Numbered from the stretch's first letter, positions 43,739 through 54,868 are shown. The stretch is DNA of 64,000 bases from Periplaneta americana (GCF_040183065.1 NC_091131.1:10097300-10161299), one strand, 5' to 3'. Numbers and translations are program-made. The notes: a model not told the origin generated them from the letters alone.

Positions 43739-44564
43739 CAGGCCTGCACAAACAGCGCTCCTTCGGAGCGGGAGAGCGGTGTTTACCGCTCGCCGAAACG
43801 GAGAGGAAGATATATGACATAGACTTGCTATAGGTAGAAGAGAGGGAAACGACCACTCAGTTATCTAGAGGAGTGCAGTGTGTAGGCCTATTCTCAGTAA
43901 CTGTTTCACGTTGCTTACCTACTGCTACAGTACAGTATGGAGGAATCTAAAAGACGGAACATAACATTTAACGATTTAAGCTCGAACTTATTGATCTTCA
44001 ATGTGACCTAAGGGCTAAAGATCGTTTGAATAATACTACTAGTCTGGTTGAGTTTTACAAGACTAAATATTAGCAATAATATCCACGACTACACAGGCTG
44101 GCTGTGAAAATGATTGCTATGTTTGGCTCAACATTTATATTTGTGAGCAACTGTTTTCTATAATCAACTTTAATAAAGGCAGACATCGAACATATGTAAC
44201 TGATGTTCCATTATGATCAGTAGGCTACTGTTCCTTTCAGCTGCCAACAGCATAAAACCTCGTTTTGATGTATTGATAAATAAATTTATAACAAAATGAT
44301 ATTGTACATTTAAGTAGCTATAGAATTTCTATTATTTCTATAAAATAAATATTTCTTTATTAATTAATAATAGTCCAAGATAGTTTTGCAAACACTGAAC
44401 GGGAATTCATTTCATAAGCACTCGTAATAGTACTTCCTTTTGTGTATATTTTGTACGAGATCACCCCTTCTTCCAGTCCACCCTTATACAGAGCGCAGCT
44501 AATATCTGCATTCCGCTCATGAGCTGTGAGCCGGCTCGGAGAGCGCAAACCTTGTGCAGGCCTG
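43739..44564 (+). mobile_element. hAT element deletion derivative, 826 bp
   Basis: CAGGCCTGCACAA at the left and TTGTGCAGGCCTG at the right are perfect 13-bp inverted ends. The flanks CTATACAG (43731-43738) and CTATAGAG (44565-44572) match 7/8, as expected of hAT. The subterminal regions are rich in GAGCGG/CCGCTC palindromes. It retains a relic of the transposase C-terminus. Confidence 0.88.
43938..44216 (+). pseudogene. hAT transposase dimerisation-domain relic
   Basis: From ATG-like MEESKRRNITF (43938) the frame breaks, then reads LIDLQCDLRAKDRLNN... SLVEFYKTKY. Two stops follow, then YPRLHRLAVKMIAMFGST. After another frameshift comes ICEQLFSIINFNKGRHR. The CEQLFS box is the hallmark of the hAT C-terminal dimerisation domain. 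At least two frameshifts and two stops make it non-functional. The N-terminal zinc finger and catalytic core are deleted. Confidence 0.85.
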
Positions 44565-44817
44565 CTATAGAGAAACAAATTATTACCGTATGTGAAGTGC
44601 ACTTCCGGAAAAGAAAAAAAAGATCGCTGTCAAACGGTACACTTGTCAAAAAATTACGGTTGTTATAAAGAAACATATCTCCTCTGGTCGCTTCTCCCAA
44701 ATACAGAACTCAAACAGATTCGTGCCATTCAGGCCTAAAACCTTGGTTTTTCTGAACCGACGCATCCGACGTGCGAGATGCGAGGCCCGCCTCGCACAAA
44801 TCCGGACTGCACGAGAG

Positions 44818-44888
44818 ATAGTGAGTGGTTTCTATAACCGCGAGATGCGAAGTCTGCGTACCTTGCAGTTATAGAAACCACTCACTAT
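44818..44888. repeat. Palindrome with 21-bp perfect arms at a LINE-B junction
   Basis: 44818-44838 (ATAGTGAGTGGTTTCTATAA then C) is perfectly inverted at 44868-44888, with a 29-base loop. The LINE-B fragment starts at the next base. Confidence 0.85.
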
Positions 44889-45285
44889 TGAGAAAGGAAC
44901 AGATGTTAAGGGTGTTTGAGAATAAGGTGTTTAGGAAAATATTTGGGGCTAAGAGGAATAAAGTTACAGGAGAATGAAGAAAGTTACACAACGCAGAACT
45001 TCACGCATTGTATTCACGTGACATAATTAGGAATATTAAATCCAGACGTTTGAGATGGGCAGGGCATGTAGCATGTATGGACGAATCCAAAAATGCATAT
45101 AGAGTGTTAGTTGGGAGGCCGGAGGGAAAAAGACCTTTGGGGAGGCCGAGACGTAGAGGGAGGATAATATTAAAATTGATTTGAGGGAGGTGGGATATGA
45201 TGATAGAGACTGGATTCATCTTGCTCAGGATAGGGACCGATGGGCGGCAATGAACCTCCGGGTTCCTTAAAAGCCATAAGTAAGT
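44889..45285 (+). pseudogene. LINE-B copy 3, short 3' fragment
   Basis: It starts within REEQMLRVFEN and is broken by a Trp-to-stop change (GAATGAAGA), small deletions near 45015 (loss of the TTCACC part) and near 45155, and a shortened end. It reaches the (GTAA)n tail at about 45278-45285. Clearly more degraded than the 50- and 53-kb copies. Confidence 0.85.
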
Positions 45286-45289
45286 AAGG

Positions 45290-46141
45290 TGGGTTCCTAA
45301 TGCACTGAACGTTGATCAGAAGCAGAAAAAAAGTGAAATATTGCTTTGAGATTGCACAATGTTTTATAGAAATAAAACAAAAGTATATAGGGACCTTTAT
45401 GTTACTATAAATAAAAGACTGATCACCACTTTGTGTCTTAAACAAAAATCAAACAAAACCTGGAAGCATTCCTCTTTCTCGACCCAAAAAATCTTCTGAG
45501 CATAGAAAGCAATTGATTTTCTGAAACATGATGTCATTATCAATAAGACTACTGTGAGAAACTGAAGAGCCATAGGTGAGGTAAGCCGACTGTAGCGTCA
45601 TCCGTCATAATATTCACCAGATTTAACTCCATCATGCTGTTTTCTGTTTGTAAACAGGACTCGAAAGAAGAAAATTTTATAGCGATAATAATGTGAGAGA
45701 ATAATTGAATAACTGGTTTCAGTAAGCAAAGTCTGAATTTTATTTGAGGGGAATAAAAAGCTTCTGCATCGTATTAATATTGTTATTTATGATATATATG
45801 TTAAAAATTACATTTTATTTTATGGACAAGGATATCTGCGAAAGGAGTCTGCAGGCCGAGTGGAGCAGTCCTACGAACAAAATAAAATCATTTTAACATG
45901 TGTGTTGTACATTAATTTTTAGAAAGCCGTTTGTCCGTGGGGATAAAGAGACAATTACCCAGATTTTTCCGCTGCAGTATTCCCCCTCAATTTAATAATG
46001 AAACTTTATCACATTAAAACGAAGCGGTGATAATACAGAGAATTGTACATATAACACAACAACATAATATGTACAGGTAACACTCTCTTAAGTTATTATC
46101 ATCTGCACTGTTCTTGTTCCTCGTGGCTTCGATTGGTTTCC
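45290..46141. other. Unassigned sequence
   Basis: No supported feature. Confidence 0.4.
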
Positions 46142-46152
46142 CCAAAACCGTT

Positions 46153-46397
46153 TTTCTTAATTGCTAATTGGTTATTTTACGACGCTTTATCAACAGCTGT
46201 GGTTATCTAGCGTCTGAATGAAATGAAGGTGATAATGTCAGCAAAATGAGTCCGGGGTCCACCGCCGAAAGTTTATGGGTTGAGAGAAAACTCCGGAAAT
46301 AACCTCAACCAGGTAACTTGTCCCAACCAGGACTCGAACCCGGGCGCGCTCGTTTCACGGTCAGACAAGCTAACCATTTCTCCATAACTGTGGACTT
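46153..46397 (-). mobile_element. SINE-A copy, divergent subfamily
   Basis: Minus strand, head ...CAGTTATGGAGAAATGGTTAG with GACCGTGAAACGAGCGCG, B box GGGTTCGAGTCC, and tail TTATTTTACGACGC at left. The TSD CCAAAACCGTT is perfect at 46142-46152 and 46398-46408. An internal deletion removed AGCAAATGCTGGGTAA. Confidence 0.9.
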
Positions 46398-46719
46398 CCA
46401 AAACCGTTGAGAATGAGACACGTTTATATATAATGTTTTTCGTTCAGAATGTCCCATACTACTGTACATTATCACGCTCCTGAATCGGTGTGTAATTTTA
46501 AAAAGAACATTAAATTCCTCCGATGTAGAGATCTAAAAATGCGCGCAGTTCTCCTATAAGTGTACACTCTAGAACCTGTATTTCTTTATCACCATACATA
46601 ATTTAAAAGCCGGACAGGACGACGATAGGTCGGTGCTTTACGAAACTTAATACAAGCGGTCGCTAGCTCAGTCTTCGGAAAGGAGAAAAGGCGAAGATAC
46701 TTCTCTTTAAACTAGGCTA

Positions 46720-46890
46720 TAGTAGGCCGAACACCTGGCGTTTACCAGTCAGCTGTGTGACTACCAGATGAGATAGGGACGCTGCACGGCCAGCGGCGAA
46801 TCCCCACAGATACCATTAATCGGATTTCATTGTCCGGAGTTCGCCACCTATCGTGGTCCCCCAGTTATGCGATCACATGACTAGGTAAGC
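46720..46890. repeat. Diverged SINE-C-like segment
   Basis: ATCGGATTTCATTGTCC and GCCACCTATCGTGGTCCCCC recall the SINE-C body at 15185-15225 (CGGATTTCGCTACCTATCGT). No head or TSD found. Confidence 0.35.
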
Positions 46891-46966
46891 TCAGTTTCAG
46901 ACTTTTTTAAGGTGGAAGAAACTTTTTTCTACGTACTACTCGAAAACAATTACAACATTGCCCCTT

Positions 46967-47826
46967 CGAATGTTCCAATAACCAAGCTGAACAAATAGCC
47001 ATATTGCAATCGCTTCACACACTCCAAGAAAATCCAGAAAACAGAATCACTGAAAGAACAGCAGTAGTATACATTGACAGCCAAATAACCATAGACCTCT
47101 TAAAAAACAACCAGAACCGAAATGTAATAATAGACGACATTAAACAAAAATACAAACAGCTTGAAGACAATAGATGGACGATTCACATAAAATGGGTGAA
47201 GGCTCACATAGGGATCTACGGAAATGACCTGGCAGACGAACTCGCTAAGGAGGCAGCAAAACAAGACAATCTACAAATTATATACACGAAGATATCGAGA
47301 AAGGAAATAGTACACCGCATAAAAGTAGAGAGCACAGAAAAGTGGCAACTGCAATGGAACCAGACAACAAAAGGAGCAGTTCTTCCCAATCATCAATGAC
47401 AGATTAAAAACAAACATCAGGCCCACACCAAACTTCACTGCGATAGTCACAGGACACGGCAAAACAAGATCATATCTCCACCGCTTCAAGATAGTAGATT
47501 CTCCAATGTGCCCCTGCAACGGAGGGAACCAGACTTTGGACCACATCCTCTACGAATGCCAAGTGATATCGAGTGAAAGAGAGAAACTAGTGAATAGTGT
47601 TTTAAAACTGGAAAACTGGCCAGTTTCGAAAAATAGATTAATGAATAACTATAGAAACAGTTTCATACAATTTGTAAATTCAATAGACTTTGAGAAACTG
47701 AATCATGTATAGATAACGAAAGGACATGTTAGGCTAGACTAAGTATTTAATAATGATTTTTAGTTAAATGTTTAGATAGGCATGTAGTGTTACCCACGAG
47801 TAACGGAGCATGCCGATTATGTGTAC

Positions 47827-47858
<32 letters not shown>
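46967..47858 (+). pseudogene. LINE with RNase H domain, 5'-truncated, poly-A tailed
   Basis: The TSD AACATTGCCCCTT is perfect at 46954-46966 and 47859-47871. From 46971 the frame encodes the second half of an RNase H domain: CSNNQAEQIAIL, VVYIDSQ (catalytic Asp), WVKAHIGIYGNDLADELAKE (His and Asp of the active site). A frameshift near 47385 leads to DSPMCPCNGG...LDHILYEC, the Cys/His cluster common at the C-terminus of I/R1-group LINEs, ending ...FEKLNHV at 47712. A poly-A tail of ~28 A follows at 47833-47860. The copy looks fairly recent. Confidence 0.9.
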
Positions 47859-47861
<3 letters not shown>

Positions 47862-47871
47862 ATTGCCCCTT

Positions 47872-48406
47872 ATGGAAGTTGCGACGATGCCACCCGCAAT
47901 GCATTCGTTGGTTAAAGAACTTCATTTGCTCATTCACGACCCCTTATTACAACATTGATCAAATGGAATGCGCAACCCATAGGCCCTGCTTATGTCTATT
48001 TTAGTGGATGTATTCTAATTATATCTATATTTTAGGAGGATATGTGCATCGCAACGTTTCCTGAAAGAAACCAGAAACCACTCAGCCATTCGGAATATTC
48101 GTCTCTTTATATAGGCATTTGCAACAATATCGATAGCGCATTAAATAATAAATGAATAACGTATTTTGATGCTTCTGTATTTCAGTGATTTATATATTTA
48201 CACAAGATGAGCCGTGTTAAAACAGTTGCTGTAGGTCTGTGATTTCGGTATCAGATGGACATCTAAAAAATTCCGTGTAACATTTTTTAACGCATAAAAG
48301 CTTAACGAAATGTTAAACCTAAATTTAATTTAATAAAAATTATTATTCGTATACAAACGCGGTGAGTATATTATATAAACGTTCAATATTTATACATACA
48401 TTACAT
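47872..48406. other. Unassigned sequence
   Basis: No supported feature. Confidence 0.4.
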
Positions 48407-48414
48407 AATATTAG

Positions 48415-48595
48415 CACAGTCTAGTACATACAGTCACGAAGCTCAATACGTATTAAATAGGCATCCATAGATAGTTGCTAACCACTAGGATCGCTAATAT
48501 CGCCTCATTACAGACAATGCGAAATAGTACCGGCACAGTCTATTGTTCCTAGCACCCTCACAACTCAAGCTTCGTGACTGTATACACTAGACTGT
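48415..48595. mobile_element. hAT-type MITE copy 2, 181 bp, perfect 8-bp TSD
   Basis: CACAGTCTAGTACATACAGT at the left and TATACACTAGACTGT at the right are inverted ends (about 28 bp through TCACGAAGCT). The flanks are AATATTAG at 48407-48414 and 48596-48603, perfect. This intact copy defines the family also present at 27420-28119. Confidence 0.9.
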
Positions 48596-48603
48596 AATAT
48601 TAG

Positions 48604-49380
48604 ATTGATGCAAAGTTCGTAGCGCTTTTGTTCATCACAGCACTGCGGTGTTAGGAGATTGTTTATCGTTTGTCATTTGTTATTTTCAGTGTTGTGCTTG
48701 TAAATATGCCTTGAATTTTTTTTGCTGCGCTAAACTGGAGAATTCCCACGGTATCTTTGAACCGTGCCGTTACGTTTAGCACCAAATTTAAGTAAATACA
48801 CAATCTTGCCAACATAAGAACACGACGTTGGTGTGTGGTGTCGTTGGAGGGAGAAATTTGTTTCTTTTCTCTCTCTAACTCCTTCGTTCTGAACATTACC
48901 GAGAGATAGCACCACTGTTAGCTACAAGATATATTTGCGCAAATATATTGAAGTAGATTACGTGACCTATTACGTGACTTAGATGAGAGTCTCGAGACAA
49001 AACAGTTTTGCTATATTTCTTTTTTTATTAAATGTTAAGCACTGTAACGCCATTTCGTAATTTTATTTAAGAAACAAGCCAAAAAAATTATCTTTGCATC
49101 AAAAACGGATGCTCCCTGGACCAAATTATCGTATTTTATAATTGTTTGAATGCAACAGAAGCCAGAAGTCTTGCACTTGACTAATGCAGTGAATTATTTA
49201 AGAATATAGTCGCGAATTTTACTACCACCATTTCGATTGTGTTTTGTTTGGCACGGCTCGGTACGGCCTGGTGACTAGTGGCCAGCGAGTAACGTCGACT
49301 ATCGACATTGCTCTGCCGTGGGTATTATCCGGTTGTTCCTTTTGCTGAATTGAACAATTTTGAGCTATTTGTGGGCTAAA
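48604..49380. other. Possible mariner end and unassigned sequence
   Basis: 48604-48630 (TTGATGCAAAGTTCGTAGCG) resembles the 5' TIR of mariner elements with GTTCGTAGCG ends. No matching 3' TIR was found near the mariner coding relic downstream. Confidence 0.35.
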
Positions 49381-49384
49381 GAAG

Positions 49385-50310
49385 ATGGAGTGTTAAGTGA
49401 AATATTCTTGTTTGAGTTTAATAGAGAAGCGAAGGCGAATCGAAGCATGTGTCGTGTACGGGGAGAATGCTATTGAAAAAGCACTGCCATAAAAAGGTTC
49501 TGTCGTTTCAACACACACACACCACTCCGTACAAAAGTTAATGTCCATCCACAGAAGTTGATATTATGCGTCTGGTGAGATGAAGAAGGCGCCGTATATA
49601 GTTAGTGCGTTCATTTAATACTCAGTCGGAAGCCTTTGTGCTGTGATATATCGTTTCTGCACGCATCAATACTTGCAATGTCAAGCGTTGTTGGCACGTT
49701 TCCGTTGTAAAGATCGTTCCTAGTTACAGTTACCATTAGTGATATATTTATTTCAACCCGCCTGAATGAATTCGAGATACGGCAACGGTGTTTCGTACTC
49801 CACGTGGAGTTGATATCGGCACGTCAATTAAAAATGCTAACGCGTCATTGGTAGTCATATGTTACCGCTTCTTATGACTGGAGTGGCATCTGAAAAGGCC
49901 TAATCAATTAAAAAACTCTTATCTTATCTCTTCAAAGGAAAACGTCGTCTTCGATACCAGCTGGGTATTAATAAAACGCGCACATTATACAACTGAGACG
50001 CCTTTCGGCCGCAATTGAAGAAAAACGACCGGGAAAACTGCATCAAGTGCTGCTGCAACAGATAATGCACACCAGCACTCCGCTAACATGACGAAAGCAG
50101 CTATTCAAGACCTTGAGTCGGAAGTGATTCCACATCCCCCATATTTTCTCTATCTTCCGCCTTCAGATTTCCACCTTTTCCAACAGTCTTCAAGAGAATT
50201 CCTTTGATAACGAAGATGCTTTACAAACTTGGCTTGACGACTTCTTAAACTCCAAACCAGCAGATTTTTCAGACGTGGTATCGAAAACTATCCCAGGGTT
50301 GGCAGAAAGT
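49385..50310 (+). pseudogene. mariner-family transposase relic
   Basis: Scattered plus-strand fragments of a D,D34D mariner transposase. Near 49435-49515 is an N-terminal piece (IEACVVYGENAIEK). From about 50005 is the C-terminal half: AAIEEKRPGKLHQVLLQQ, an NAHQHSAN-like piece in a shifted frame, then VIPHPPYFLYLPPSDFHLF (third catalytic Asp in PPSDF), then after a frameshift NEDALQTWLDDFLNSKPADF. Multiple stops and frameshifts make it dead. The middle (about 49560-49980) is largely unrecognisable or replaced. Confidence 0.75.
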
Positions 50311-50454
50311 ATGTATGGGAATGAATTACTTATGACTTCCTGTCTTCTATTCATCTCACAGCGAAAAAACGCTTCTATTTTTTGCACCAACCCAATAATA
50401 TCATCATTGTAAAGAATTGGTTGCTTCTGGATCCTTTTCAGTTCCAAACTTTTA

Positions 50455-50784
50455 CCAGTAATTTATTGGTCTACCCATCTTTTCAACGGTCTTCCCAAAT
50501 GCCTCCTTCCAGCTGGTGTGTAGTGTAGAATTGTCCTTGGTAACCTGTCGTTCATCCGTAGTACACTTTGTATCCACTGTGTTCTATATTTTTTTTTTTT
50601 TGGTTTTTGGGTTTAGTTCGTCTATTGCTAATTCTTTTATTTTTATTTCTTTCATTGTATAGCAATCTGTAGCCCTCACTGCTCTCAGAAATTTCATATC
50701 TGAAGACTTTGAAGAAGAAGAAGAAGGTCTGCTCTGGGCCTTCTTCAGAAATACTTCTAGATTTTTATTGTGTTTTGTTGTTTT
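50455..50784 (-). pseudogene. LINE C-terminal relic (minus strand), invaded by LINE-B
   Basis: On the minus strand, 50720-50640 gives MKFLRAVRA, and about 50585-50465 reads TQWIQSVLRMNDRLPRTILH, then GRRHLGRPLKRW, the conserved post-RT end of LINE-A-like elements. Its continuation lies beyond the LINE-B insertion at 51534 onward. Confidence 0.6.
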
Positions 50785-50798
50785 AGTGTTTCTATATA

Positions 50799-51519
50799 GA
50801 AAAGACAAAGTATATGATTATGTCTCGTGACCAGAATATTGTAAGAAATGGAAATATAACAATTGGAAATTTATCTTTTGAAGAGGTGGAAAATTCAAAT
50901 ACCTGGGAGCAACAGTAACAAATATAAATGATACTCGGGAGGAAATTAAACGCAGAATAAATATGGGAAATGCCTGTTATTATTCGGTTGAGAAGCTTTT
51001 ATCATCCAGTCTGCTATCAAAAAATCTGAAAGTTAGAATTTATAAAACAGTTATATTACCGGTTGTTCTTTATGGTTGTGAAACTTGTTGGACTCTCACT
51101 TTGAGAGAGGAACATAGGTTAAGGGTATTTGAGAATAAGGTTCTTAGGAAAATATTTGGGGCTAAGAGGGATGAAGTTACAGGAGAATGGAGAAAGTTAC
51201 ACAACACAGAACTGCACGCATTGTATTCTTCACCTGACATAATTAGGAACATTAAATCCAGACGTTTGAGATGGGCAGGGCATGTAGCACGTATGGGCGA
51301 ATCCAGAAATGCATATAGAGTGTTAGTTGGAAGGTCGGAGGGAAAAAGACCTTTGGGGATGCTGAGACGTAGATGGAAGGATAATATTAAAATGGATTTG
51401 AGGGAGGTGGAATATGATAGTAGAGACTGGATTAATCTTGATCAGGATAGGGACCAATGACGGGCTTATGTGAGGGCGGCAATGAACTTCCGGGTTCCTT
51501 AAAAGCCAGTAAGTAAGTA
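50799..51519 (+). pseudogene. LINE-B copy 4 with 14-bp TSD
   Basis: The TSD AGTGTTTCTATATA / AGTGTTTCTGTATA lies at 50785-50798 and 51520-51533. It starts at [15 protein letters not shown]; a one-base deletion near 50892 (GTGGAAAATTC) breaks the frame. The frame 50963-51460 then runs to DRDQ, where TGA replaces Trp. A 3-base duplication gives ETCWTLTL. The (GTAA)n tail is short. Confidence 0.92.
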
Positions 51520-51801
51520 AGTGTTTCTGTATAAAAGATGGTTTGTCTGCTCTGATTTTAGAATAAAATAACTGATATTTAACTCATTAAAACTGAATTA
51601 TTCACTCCAAACTTTTTATCTGCAAGTTAACCTTCAAACACTTAGCATTCTTTTCTTTCTGAATAGCCACTACTTGTATTCCCTGATAAGCAATACTGAG
51701 TTGATTATAAGTGAGTGGGGTGGATGGAGAGATTTTTTTTTTTTATGAAGTAACAGTACGATTAAATTTGTCGTACAGATCGACAGCTTCAATCAGTCTA
51801 A

Positions 51802-52521
51802 AGGCCCATTCACAATGAAAATTAAATATAACCGCAACATAAACACAGAAGTTTGCGCCCAGGCTACCAAATGGGATCATTCACAATGATTAACATAAGC
51901 ACTGACATAAACATTACCGTAAGACGTTTACATGAAAGTTTGCAAACTCCAAACTTTCATTCTTATGCTTACGTGATTTGCAAACAGAACACAATCGTGG
52001 AGCGCTGAAGTATACGACAGAATACGAGGAAATGGCGTCGTTGTTATGTTTCTATGGTTATCAAGTGTGTTTGCGGTTATGTTTATGTTCCCATCGTGAA
52101 TGATGGTATGACTTCTTGATTTTACCGTAACGTTTATATTCTTAAGTTAACGCTTACGTTATGTTTAATTTTCATTGTGAATGAGCCTTAGGAATACAAA
52201 CGTTACGGTAAAATCAAGATCATTCACGATGGGAACATAAACATAACAGCAAACATACTTGGTAACCATGGAAACATAACAACGACGCCATTTTCTCATA
52301 TTCTGTCGTATACTTCAGCGCTCCACGATTGTGTTCTGTTTGCAAATCACGTAAGCATAAGCATGAAAGTTTGGAGTTTGCAAACTTTCATGTTAACGTC
52401 TTACGGTAATGTTTATGTCAATGCTTATGTGAATCATTGTGAATGATCCCATTTGGTAGCCTGGGCGCAAACTTCTGTGTTTATGTTAAGGTTATGTTTA
52501 ATTTTCACTGTGAATGGGCCT
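51802..52521. mobile_element. Two MITE-H copies head-to-head (large palindrome)
   Basis: Copy 3 (51802-52188) is full-length, from AGGCCCATTCACAATG to GTGAATGAGCCT. Immediately after it, 52192-52521 is the same element in inverted orientation, lacking ~37 bp at its inner end (it begins AATACAAACGTTACGG). The outer edges mirror each other (TCTAAAGGCCC and GGGCCTTTAGA). The result is a ~720-bp near-palindrome. Confidence 0.9.
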
Positions 52522-52524
52522 TTA

Positions 52525-53288
52525 GAATCGGTTAGCGTTAATATAAACGAAATGCACTGAGAGCGCAACGTGGTTATCGAGATGCTCTCATACTTCACAA
52601 TATTAATCAGATAATGAATGCAAAAAAATACTAACCCTGCAGCGTGCTATGAGCAGTACTCTGTACACAGCTGATCTATTTTCAGTGGGTCAGAGACCAA
52701 ACCCCGGGCTCTAATGATATGTCATAGTTACATGATGTGAGAGAAAATACAGAGTGAAATTTATTTAAAGTTTGGATAAGAGAACACCAGAAAAAGTCCT
52801 AATATATCGGTCCTCTTCACTACAAATATCACTCCAATTAACGTCAGGAATTGAACCCAGATTCGTAGGATTTGCAGCTAAAAAGACTACCAAAAACTAC
52901 TAGAAAATTTGAGAAAAATCCTTGTTGCAAAAAAAGTGTTGATTTGACTTGGTAACATTTCATTCAGAGACTAGGACGATTAGCTGCGGGATGTGCAATT
53001 GATTGTACTTTGTCATCGGGTGATTCTAGAAGTCTGTGTTGCATCAGAAGCACGTTAATTCAAACAGAAAAGATAAAATAACTGCACTGTGTACGGTAGA
53101 GATTAGAGGACATGTATGGAGGCGGAGCCGCATCTCTTTCAATCTCAGCATGAAAATACTGGACAGTCGCCCAATTAGCTAGATTAGCTTAGGGACTAAG
53201 TACACGTCACGCGGCGCAAAATCTTCTCTTAACACAATAAACAATACCACGCAAATGACACATTTTCTTGTTATGTATTTTACGCAGT
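52525..53288. other. Unassigned; possible SINE head
   Basis: Near 52850 the minus strand has GGGTTCAATTCCTGACG, a B-box-like string preceded by TAGCTGCAAATCCTACG. Otherwise there is no supported feature. Confidence 0.35.
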
Positions 53289-53303
53289 AGACTATCTATC
53301 TAT

Positions 53304-53996
53304 GACCAGAATATAGTACGAAATGGAACTATAAAAATTGGAGATTTATCCTTCGAAGAGGTGGAAAAATTCAAATATCTTGGAAGAACAGTAACAAACA
53401 TAAATGACACTCGGGAGGAAATTAAACGCAGAATAAATATGGGAAATGCCTGTTATTATTCGGTTGGGAAGCTTTTATCATCCAGTCTGCTGTCAAAAAG
53501 TCTGAAAGTTAGAATTTATAAAACAGTTATATTACCGGTTGTTCTGTATGGTTGTGAAACTTGGACTCTCACTTTGAGAGAGGAACAGAGATTAAGGGTG
53601 TTTGAGAATAAGGTTCTTAGGAAAATATTTGGGGCTAAGAGGGATGAAGTTACAGGAGAATGGAGAAAGTTACACAACACAGAGCTGCACGCATTGTATT
53701 CTTCACCTGACATAATTAGGAACATTAAATCCAGACGTTTGAGATGGGCAGGGCATGTAGCACGTATGGGCGAATCCAGAAATGCATATAGAGTGTTAGT
53801 TGGAAGGCCGGAGGGCAAAAGACCTTTGGGGAGGCCGAGACGTAGATGGGAAGATAATATTAAAATGGATTTGAGGGAGGTGGGATATGATGGTAGAGAC
53901 TGGATTAATCTTGCTCAGGATAGGGACCAATGGCGGGCTTATGTGAGGGCGGCAATGAACCTTCGGGTTCCTTAAAAGCCAGTAAGTAAGTAAGTA
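53304..53996 (+). pseudogene. LINE-B copy 5, intact C-terminal frame
   Basis: The TSD AGACTATCTATCTAT / AGACTACCTATCTAT lies at 53289-53303 and 53997-54011. The frame is open from [11 protein letters not shown] to the natural end RAAMNLRVP (stop at 53973-53975), with no frameshift over ~225 codons. It holds ETWTLTLREE, RRLRWAGHVARMGES and GRPRRRWEDNIK. It is still 5'-truncated, without RT box or endonuclease, so it is inactive but young. Confidence 0.93.
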
Positions 53997-54024
53997 AGAC
54001 TACCTATCTATACTGTTTTCGCTG

Positions 54025-54868
54025 TAAGAAAAATCCTAATGTAAACATAAGCACGTTGCTGTCATAACCGTGATTGGCTCCCAGTCGAAACACTCACATG
54101 ACGCAGGAAAATATAGTTCGTATTGGGAAACCATAATCTTGTATTATTTGAAAATAAAAAATTGAATTCTAGTTGTTAAATACAATGAAACATATAATTT
54201 CGCTCATATGTAAAACGATATGTAAAAGAAAAGCTACATTTATATTTTGTTATGTACTATGAACGCGGATGAATACCAACAGTAATACCGAGATAGTCTG
54301 TTCTTGTAACAAGCTGGCGTCACTTGAGCTCGTAGTTCTTCACGTAAGCACGTGGTACTGAAGTATGGCTTCTGCATCCTCGGTGTGTGTGGTTATTAAA
54401 CATAAGAGTGGAAATCCTCTCAAAAGCAGAGAAAAACAAATAGTCTTAAATGTATATAATAAGTTAAGTGAGTTGAATCCAATGTTATCTAGTCAGAGCA
54501 AGTCAACCAGACCGCATGGTCCAGCTGAAAGGGATAACTGACGCTGTTGTGGACTGTCTCGTCATAAATCCTGCCGACGATAGTTCTGACGACTCCAATT
54601 GGAAGGAATAACTCCTTTGTCTGGCAGCGATTGACTTTATGCCTAAGTTTAAAAATAATTTAATTACAGTAATTATAAAGTAAATGTCTTCTAAGCAAAC
54701 GAATGTATAGTAGGTTAGGCCTACTTGACGAGTAACGGGAAATGTTTAACATGAAACAGAATGTACAACAGTAAGCGGGAACATGTACTGAGAATCTGTG
54801 GCGCCAAACAGCGGCCAATGAAGCCTCACTTCAGTCACGTGCTATTGATTACATTAGGATTTTTCTTA
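54025..54868 (+). mobile_element. Tc1/mariner-type internal-deletion derivative, 844 bp
   Basis: Perfect 20-bp inverted ends TAAGAAAAATCCTAATGTAA (54025-54044) and complement (54849-54868). The terminal TA is the likely target dinucleotide. The interior keeps only the start and the end of a transposase gene joined together (see the next entry). Confidence 0.85.
54365..54611 (+). pseudogene. Transposase gene ends fused by internal deletion
   Basis: ATG at 54365 opens a 58-codon frame, MASASSVCVVIKHKSGNPLK then SREKQIVLNVYNKLSEL. This matches the N-terminus of insect Tc1/mariner-like DDE transposases. It stops at 54539-54541. In another frame 54541-54611 reads VVDCLVINPADDSSDDSNWK and a stop, the acidic C-terminus of the same protein type. 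The catalytic DDE/D region between them is gone. The short first frame could still be translated, but no function is implied. Confidence 0.7.

Noticed and set aside
48604..50310. A full mariner element from the 48.6-kb TIR-like end to the 50.3-kb coding relic
   Set aside because: The distance is longer than a mariner, the middle does not align, and no 3' TIR was found.
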